A stretch of 64,000 nt of DNA from Paramarasmius palmivorus (lineage: Eukaryota; Basidiomycota; Agaricomycetes; Agaricales; Marasmiaceae). This document shows, one piece after another, positions 57,243 through 64,000 of the stretch (positions are counted from its first letter, which is position 1; each line of letters starts with the position of its first letter). The DNA is taken from assembly GCA_037176845.1 (NCBI GenBank), contig JAYKXP010000038.1, positions 1-64,000 on the forward strand. The letters are read 5' to 3'. Under the pieces are notes generated by a model, which was given only the letters and a program-made list of their open reading frames with translations, ran no database searches and was not told where the DNA came from. The position numbers and the translations under genes are program-made.

Positions 57243-59851
57243 ATGGCCCTGCGGATATGCAGTAGTAGCAACATTACTCTATCGGTCATCTCGCGGCTTC
57301 CTCGAAGTTCAGTCACCGACGCTCTCGACCGGTATCGAACAATTCGAAACTTCTTTCGGGAACCAAAAACTTTCAACAGAACGAATCGTGTACAATGGTT
57401 ATCGGAATGCGGTACTCGACCGTCCTCTCTGAACACGCAAGCCCGCCAGTTTCATTCAACAGCCATCTGGCTTCGCAAACGAAAGAATCAGGGTGCTGTG
57501 AAGGAAGAAGCCGAGGAAAATGTAGAGAGGAGTTTGAAGGAGTCGGTATTGGAACAGGATAAAGGACCACCCATGACCGCAGAGGAAGAATCTTCAAAAG
57601 TAATAGACCAGTCGCAGTCTACACCCAGGAGTTCTGAACGAACAGAAGAGAGCATAATTCAACACGAACCTACATCGAAATTGGACCCCCACGATTCATC
57701 CCAAAGTGAAAAACCACCTACACTCCCTTACAACTTCGAGAACTACTCGTCCTTTTTCCGTCGACTAGCCTTGTCTGCTCCTCACATCCATAGGCCGACT
57801 CGAGATGATTTTCTGAGACTGGCCGATGGGTTTTGGCAAGGTCTACGCATTCGTTTCAAGTGGTTCACCATCAGGTCATTTCGCAAATTCAACGCCGACG
57901 ACATTTCTGGCATCGTTACTTGGATTCTCATGAGCCAGACCATTTGGATATTGATTGGAACGACAACGTTCTTCTCTGTCATCTTCGCCATTGCGAACAG
58001 TCTTCGGCTTCAAAGTATGTCGCCCTGCATGATGGTTTTCTCATTTACTAACCTTCTTGACTGCAGATTTCATTGCTCGAGGTATCAGTGACTACCTCAC
58101 CTCCGAAACCGGGGTCACTGTCATCTTCGAGTCTGCCATTGTACCCAAATGGAAGGACTCCCGTATCTCGTTCAAAAACGTGTACATATCGAGGAGACCC
58201 GCCTCAATGCAGGCGCAGCAGAAGAAACTCAAAGAACATCAGGCTGCGTTGGGTTATGACGTTGCTCATCACCCTGCATACCATCATATCGACGACGATG
58301 AAGATGAACTCCCCTTACCGGATGAGGAGGATTGTAACTATTCGATGTTCGATTTGAACATCGGTTCCATTGACGTCACACTCTCACTGTGGCGATGGCT
58401 AGATGGAAAAGGCCTCATAGAATCTGCGGCTGTAAAAGGTGTTCGTGGAGTCCTGGGTATGTCGTAAATCGATTCCCTTGAAAGTGTCTTAATAATTTCC
58501 CTCAGACCGACGGTCGGTACATTATGATCCAGATCATCCATTGGATCCTGCTCTCTTTCGACACGAATCGCACCCTGGTGACTTTGAACTTGAATCGTTG
58601 CAGCTTGAGGACGTTTTGGTCACAGTTCATCAACCGGGAGGCTTTAGGCCATATACCGCTTCAATCTTCAGAGCGGACATTCGGACCTTCCGGAAGCGAT
58701 GGCTGTTCTATGACTTTCTCTGCGCTGAGAACATAGTTGGGCAGTTTGATAACTGTCTTTTCAGCTTGCATAAGCCTCAGAGTATCGGAAGAACAACCGA
58801 GATGGATCTCAAAGATGGAGAATGGGCCAGAATGGTGGGTTGCACACCTTTACTACAGCTCTATGCTGATGATCAATCCTCAGTCGCGTATCCGCATCGA
58901 CGGTGTTAATATCGACCACCTACAGGCTTCCACGACAATGGAAGGCCCTATTTCCTGGATAACTTCAGGCAAACTCGACGCTGTGTTTGATATCAAATTT
59001 CCCCAAGATCCTGGAGATGGAACCCTCAATGCCATACTCGAAGAAATTGCAGATGCCATCACGACCACTGTGCTCTCCAACACACCAGATCCCATCTTAC
59101 AGCGCATACCCGGTCAGAGAGAACTAGCAAAGCCACCGCTGTCTGCACCGGAACCAGAAAACAAGCCGAATCCTGCGGTCGATGACGAACCCAAAGTTGT
59201 TATTGATATTGATTTGAGGTTTCGTGACGTGAAAGCTGCCGTGCCAATCTTCACAAGTGACCTCTCATACGTCAACAATGCGTTAATCAGACCGATTGTG
59301 GCCTTCATGAAGTAAGTGCTGTGTCGGAACTAGGCTTATGATTCGCAATAATCCCATTGCTAGTGCAAACCGGACTCTGGTTCCTATCCATTGCAGAGTG
59401 GTCAAGCCTCTCCGCGATTTCGACGGTGCCTGGACGGTAAGCGGATCACTGATTTTATTCACTCATGCTTTGTGTTGATATCGATCTCTGCTGTCTAGAT
59501 GTGGGAAAGCAAGTCCACCTCTTTTACCAGTTATCCATGTTCTGACTCTACACGCTACCTATCTAGCCGGACTTATGGATGAAATATCTCTCCAGGTAAT
59601 ATTCAATCTCTTTAAAAGGTCACAAACGGCCAATCATTGTTCTATCACAGATTTACGACGCTCTCGCATACCATGTAACCCAGGCAAACATGAACCGGCG
59701 TATTAAGACCGTTAGTGTCTGGAGCTTACAAATGACGGCCAGTGCTGTTCTCTCTGCGTTGCGGCAATTAGTCGACCCTGTCTCTTTACGTCTCAAGGAG
59801 ACCTATCAAAAAGCTCAAGAGGAAGGTGGTGGATATGGACTATTGCTTTGA
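57243..59851 (+). CDS. MDM31: Mdm31, mitochondrial inner-membrane morphology protein
   Basis: Mdm31/Mdm32 proteins sit in the mitochondrial inner membrane and affect mitochondrial shape, nucleoids and cardiolipin levels. The start at 57243 gives MALRICSSSNITLSVISRLP, a basic presequence-like leader. A charged linker follows, then the conserved part: RIRFKWFTIRSFRKFNADDI, the transmembrane ILMSQTIWILIGTTTFFSVI, ARGISDYLTSETGVTVIFES, and SIDVTLSLWRWLDGKGLIES. Later motifs are LQLEDVLVTVHQPGGFRPYT then ASIFRADIRTFRKRWLFYDF and DIDLRFRDVKAAVPIFTSDL then SYVNNALIRPIVAFMN. The end is assembled from a 10-nt exon (59499-59508), a GC-AG intron (59509-59576) and a 19-nt exon, giving WTMWETGLMDEISLQIYDAL. 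The tail NRRIKTVSVWSLQMTASAVL leads to a TGA at 59849-59851. Confidence 0.9.
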
Positions 59852-59900
59852 CATGACTCTAATGTGATATGGACTATTGCTTTGACATGACTCTAATGTG
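59833..59900. repeat. 34-bp tandem duplication across the MDM31 stop
   Basis: Two identical 34-nt copies (59833-59866 and 59867-59900), each beginning ATATGGACTATTG. The first copy contains the last codons and the TGA of MDM31; the second lies in the 3' untranslated region. A third partial match follows (ATGTGGAC). It leaves the protein unchanged. Confidence 0.85.
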
Positions 59901-60222
59901 ATGTGGACCTTGAATTGCTATGGTATACAATATATGGTGACTAATGTACCTACAGTTGTACAATGTACGGAAACGACTAAACGATTAAACAGGCAATCCC
60001 TCAGCGATCAGTGGTACAGAACCGTTTTGACCTGGATCTCCTTGCTTCTATTCTTGAATTTTACCGGTATTGATGAAACGCATGCACACGGCCTTGTGAT
60101 GTTGTACGGTTGTATACACGGGGGAAACCTTCCGTGTCCTTGATTTGGTTAGGAGGTTCATTCAGCTATAAAAAGATGGCATAGCCAGATTCTAAAGACC
60201 ATCAAGCTCGCAAATATCAACA
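59901..60222. other. Intergenic region with promoter of the secreted protein
   Basis: Holds the rest of the MDM31 3' untranslated region and the upstream region of the small secreted protein gene. Besides the TATA-like box listed separately, nothing is recognised. Confidence 0.5.
60167..60174 (+). promoter_or_regulatory. TATA-like box
   Basis: TATAAAAA, 48 bp before the start codon at 60223. This is the clearest TATA box in the window, and its position fits a short leader and a regulated, high-output promoter. Confidence 0.55.
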
Positions 60223-60717
60223 ATGCACTTCCTCGTTCCTCTCGTATACCTTGCCGGAATCTTTGGCATCGTGCAGGCCGTCGACAACCGGTTGTTGTTT
60301 CAGGTCCCCGACGGTGAGACGGTAGCAGCTTTTGGAGAACAGTAGGCTTGAAACGCACCCCAGTATATTGAAGACTGACATTTGTGGACATCAGATTTAC
60401 GAATAGTTGCGAAACCTGGTCTCCTGCTATTGATGAGGGATTGACCTTGCAAACGATCTACGTCCAACCGGGTGACTTTAGAGGTGAAAATGCTGACAGT
60501 AAGTTCGGATTACTGAACACTTCTACCAAGTTCTGATGAAACGTTCCCAATCATCTAGCTCAAGTCAGGCTCATCTGTGTGAGTAGCCTATCTGCCGTGT
60601 ATTCTGAAATGGTTCTGATATTATATTGCTGAATAGTCCTATCATGATGATGATAGTGGAGAGACTGTCACATTCACTGAAGATGTCGCAGAGAGCCTAG
60701 GTGCCACACAGCTGTAG
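60223..60717 (+). CDS. Small secreted protein, unknown function
   Basis: Four exons joined by three short introns encode about 98 residues. The start at 60223 gives a signal peptide, MHFLVPLVYLAGIFGIVQA, with likely cleavage after the AXA-like end. The mature part begins VDNRLLFQVPDGETVAAFGE, joined to QFTNSCETWSPAIDEGLTLQ, TIYVQPGDFRGENADTQVRL, IC, and the last exon SYHDDDSGETVTFTEDVAES then LGATQL. Two cysteines could form one disulphide. All splice joins keep frame (phases 2, 1 and 0). No family recognised; small secreted proteins like this are common in mushrooms, with roles in host or substrate contact, but none can be claimed here. Confidence 0.75.
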
Positions 60718-60882
60718 TGTAACTGTAGCCTCGATGAATATACTACTCTTGGGCTTGTTTTGGGCTACTAGTGCTAGTTTAAGCGTTTATTTGGTCCTTG
60801 CTTAGACTACGGGCAAGTCATAAAGTTGAGCGCTCGAATTTCGCTCTTGAAAAGTCGATAAGGTGGGCGCTAGTGGGCTTTG

Positions 60883-61308
60883 TCATTCACCACCAAACAG
60901 GCTGCCCACTGTTACCTGTAGGAGCATGCCCTCGTCAAACTCGATATCCTGCTTAAATTGGAGACGAGGCCTATCATTACCTTCCTGTGGCTCGAATTTC
61001 GACATCTCTCAAAGGTCAAAATCAATTCTACCGGCCCTCTGTCTGTTGAAGGATTTCCCTGAGGCTAAGAGGAAACTTACCAGAGACGGGCCTGACATGG
61101 CGGATGGAATCGTGTACGAGATAGGTACGTGCCCCTCTCCACTAGCATTTTTAATGCCATTCCTGACCAACTTTAGCGTCTTATCAGTGCCCAATGTAAT
61201 TCGGGAGTCTGCGTTCCCAGCTTCTTCAAACGGACTAATTTTCGAAAGTGGTCTTAAGCGCTCCCCCCGACGAGGCATATAGCTCCACGCAGAGTTCACG
61301 TTGCTCAT
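60883..61308 (-). CDS. Possible small gene, unresolved splicing
   Basis: On the minus strand, a first frame from 61308 (MSNVNSAWSYMPRRGERLRP and on to TLGTDKTLK) and a last frame from 61005 (MSKFEPQEGNDRPRLQFKQD then IEFDEGMLLQVTVGSLFGGE, TGA at 60883) both look like protein, but I could not join them with ordinary splice sites in one frame. The last piece alone is a 40-residue open frame. An overlapping plus-strand frame (60863-61282) is an alternative. No family recognised. Confidence 0.3.
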
Positions 61309-61575
61309 GGCGTGGAGGAACCCAAAACCTATAAACCCAATATCTCCATCCGAATGCAGGCTGTAACCCCGATGTTCAGAAAACGTTTAGCCCACACGGC
61401 TCATTTATCTGTGCGTGTCATTTCACCCCGAGAGAATGAATTACCAATCGAGAACGTCGCTCAGATACAGTATCTCCAGGACAGTACCGTGCATCTAATT
61501 CGTGACAACCAGTACCCGACTCCTGTTAACTCTGGTCATCCTTCTCTATTTCCCCTTTACTTTCTTACCACTCTC
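61309..61575. other. Leader region of asparagine synthetase
   Basis: 267 bp before the MCGIS start codon. The frame here is open but cannot be part of the enzyme, because the N-terminal Cys must follow the initiator Met. It presumably holds the promoter and 5' untranslated region. Confidence 0.5.
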
Positions 61576-64000
61576 ATGTGCGGAATCTCTGCGTTCAAAC
61601 ATCTCTCCGCGAGCACTGTCGCCGAAGACATATCTCAGCTCCAGGATCGTCTTTGGGCCTCTGTTAAAGCCTTGCAACATCGGGGTCCAGATTCATACGG
61701 GGTTTACGTGACTGAGGACAGTCTACTTGGTGGGTGCTTCGTTTCTCACCTCGCTGTACTGTTGAGTCCTCATGAAGAGGTATAGGACTGGGGCATGCAC
61801 GCCTATCCATTATTGATATAGCAGGTGGACAACAACCCGTACATGACTCGACCAATACTATACACGCTGTTGTCAATGGTGAACTATATGACTACAACGA
61901 CTTACGGAGCGACTTGGAAAGCAAAGGCTGCCAGTTTCAGTCCTCGGTTGATTCGGAGCTTGTAATCCACCTGTACGCTTCTATTCTGTTCTGTTCAGAA
62001 CAATCATCGCTTATCACCAGAGGAACCTATCATCAGATATCAGACTTACGGCCAGAATTTCATTCACCATCTTCGGGGAGAATTTGCATTCGTTTTGTAC
62101 GATTCAAAGCGGCAATTCCTCATTGCTGCAAGAGACCGTTTCGGCATCAAACCATTGTATCACACCGTCGCGAATGGGAAGCTGATGCTGGCGAGTGAAA
62201 TGAAAGGATTATTGCCTTTGGGCTGGCAAGCGGAGTGGGATGTAGAAAGCATCATGCAGATGGGCGAGTATGGTGATACTCGGACAGTATTCAAGGGCGT
62301 CTACAAGGTGTCCCATGTCCCACACCTCCATTTACAAGCCCATAGATCTAACATCTCTCCGTCAGGTGCCCGCTGGACATATGCTGACATGCACATACAG
62401 CGGTCGAATCGAGGTTCGTCCATATTGGGATCATGAATACCCTCATCCAGGCCTGGAAGAAACCCGTTCCGTCGGTGAAATGATTGAAGGCGTCCGGCAA
62501 CGTGTAATCGACGCAGTCAGAGTTCGCTTGCGATCGGACGTACCTTTGTGTGTTTACTTGAGCGGTGGTATAGATAGCGCTGCAGTAGCCGGGATCGCTT
62601 CTGCCTTGCTGAAGGAACAGAACCCAGACGCTCGATTGATGACGTTCACTTTAGCTTTTCCTGGTAAGCTTTAATGTCTATAGGCATGGTTGAGTGAAGT
62701 CCTAACAATCTGATCAGACCGTAAAGACCTAGACGAGGGTCCCATTGCTCGACGGATGGCGGAGTCGATTGGCGCAGAAGTACACATGGTAGCACCGACA
62801 GAGAAGGACTTGGTCGATCGATTCCCAAAATGCATCTACCATATTGAGCAGCCCATGCTATCTTTTCATGGTGTAGGCAAGATGATGCTATCAGAGCACG
62901 TCAATGCCAATGGATACAGAGTCGTTCTTACAGGCGAAGGGTCCGATGAAATTTTTGGCGGTTACTACTTCTGCTTGCGCGATTTTCTCCGTGCAGTCGA
63001 TCCATCAGCTCGTACACTTGGGATTCCTCTTCCCACCGAAGCAGAACTCATCTCCGCTTACAACAAGCACGAAGCTGCAGGCCTTAGGCAAGATCACGTC
63101 TCGCTAAAGAAGTTTTCCTTTCAGGAAAGTCTGCTTGGTCGAGATCTTGTGGGAGGCATCAGTCCCCATGTGATGATATCGTCCACAGGGCTGAGCGACT
63201 CGGCATTCACACGGGATGCCCTTAACACTACTCCCCACTCCGACACGACCCTCGCTATCGCGGAAGCTATATGTCCAAATGCAAGACGCAAGATGTGTTC
63301 TGGCCAATGGCATCCCCTTCACTCGGCTCTGGTGAGTGTCACGACAATCTCTATCTTACATATCATATGCTAATCCATATATTCTGCAGTACACGACGTC
63401 CAAGACAATACTTCAGCATATCCTCCTGAATCATTATGGTGACCGTGTGGAAATGGCCAATTCAATTGAGGGTCGAACGCCGTTTCTCGATCACATTCTC
63501 GTGGAATATGTCAACACTATACCACCGTAAGGGACATCACTATACATGTTACTAAGTACCTAACAGAAGTCTGTCAATCTCAGGTCCCTGAAAATAATGC
63601 CATCCCTGCAAACACATTCCAACGGAACCAATGGTGCCAACGGACATAGTAATGGTGTTCTTAACGGCCATAAACGCGAATGGAAGTTCACCGAAAAGTG
63701 GATTCTACGCGAGGCTGTAAAACCATTCATTACTCAGGAAATTTATGAACGCGTCAAGGTCCAGTATAACACCCCGATATCTCGACCAGTGAACGGATCG
63801 GCGGAACACAAACACTCTCCGCTCCAGCTCATGGTGAAAACCAAAGTTACCAAAGACAGCGTCGAGAAGCTCGGATGGGCTTGTTGGGAATACCTTGGAG
63901 GCATTCTACGTGAATATTTGGAAACGCCTGATTGTCCTGTCGATGGCGGATTGGACAGACGTGCAAGGATACTACTTGGTATTACCAGCTACATAATTCT
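61576..64000 (+). CDS. Asparagine synthetase (glutamine-hydrolysing), 3' truncated
   Basis: Converts aspartate plus glutamine and ATP to asparagine. The start at 61576 gives MCGISAFKHLS; after Met removal the Cys is the glutaminase nucleophile. Then LQHRGPDSYGVYV, LGHARLSIIDIAGGQQPVHD, VNGELYDYNDLRSDLESKGC, a 64-nt intron joining ELVIHLY to QTYGQNFIHHLRGEFAFVLY, and RDRFGIKPLYHTVANGKLML. The synthetase domain has LCVYLSGGIDSAAVAGIASA (the ATP pyrophosphatase loop SGGIDS) and VVLTGEGSDEIFGGYYFCLR. Later come GDRVEMANSIEGRTPFLDHI and a Gly/Asn/Ser insert (SNGTNGANGHSNGVLNGHKR) near 63610-63670. The frame is open to the window edge, so the C-terminus is missing. The long form resembles bacterial-type AsnB proteins found in mushrooms. 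Confidence 0.9.

Noticed and set aside
59499..59600. Apparent one-base error near the MDM31 end
   Set aside because: A GC-AG intron gives WTMWETGLMDEISLQ without any correction.
61970..62040. Apparent frameshift in asparagine synthetase after ELVIHL
   Set aside because: A 64-nt intron from the GTACGC donor to the ATCATCAG acceptor gives HLYQTYGQNF in frame.

Overview
The window is nuclear DNA of a filamentous basidiomycete, most likely an agaricomycete. The signs are dense spliceosomal introns of about 48-70 nt, compact genes on both strands, and family types typical of mushrooms: F-box proteins with an N-terminal coiled coil, MYND-finger proteins, a DUF6533-type membrane protein, and Zn2Cys6 regulators expanded in tandem. 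The species cannot be named from the sequence.

Layout. 1-5.7 kb: an unidentified gene end, a 556-nt poly-G tract that looks like an assembly artefact, then the ribosome-biogenesis gene TSR1. TSR1 is recognisable from end to end but split by many one-base insertions and deletions. 6-13.5 kb: a small unknown gene and a CLC chloride channel (both minus), a short-chain dehydrogenase and the septin CDC11 (both plus). 13.6-25.6 kb: a monocarboxylate-like MFS carrier (minus), a poorly readable stretch, a large Zn2Cys6 regulator whose zinc cluster is spliced from three microexons of 4, 8 and 6 nt (plus), and an ENA-type sodium P-type ATPase (minus). 26.4-32.8 kb: four paralogous Zn2Cys6/UPC2-like regulators, three in tandem and a fourth facing them, with one conserved intron and related CGG/CCG inverted repeats upstream of at least three. 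33.4-43.1 kb: F-box protein, secreted FAD oxidase, DUF6533-type membrane protein, MYND-finger protein, and a disordered protein. 43.5-51.4 kb: MDM35 and the BAR-domain gene HOB3/RVS161 (divergent), a 1220-residue disordered/coiled-coil protein, and the GPI-transamidase subunit PIG-U. 51.8-64 kb: a second short-chain dehydrogenase, a glutathione S-transferase, MDM31, a small secreted protein, and a glutamine-dependent asparagine synthetase cut by the window edge.

Most genes are unrelated housekeeping functions and do not form one pathway. The regulator array with shared upstream dyads is the only block that looks like a co-evolving local system. MDM35 and MDM31 both act in mitochondrial lipid and shape control, but they lie 13 kb apart and a functional link between them here is only a guess.

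Limits. Gene models were assembled by eye from frames, splice signals and remembered family motifs. Three stretches (1-0.7 kb, 1.5-5.7 kb, 15.9-18 kb) carry coding signal broken by small frameshifts, and I could not give clean models there.
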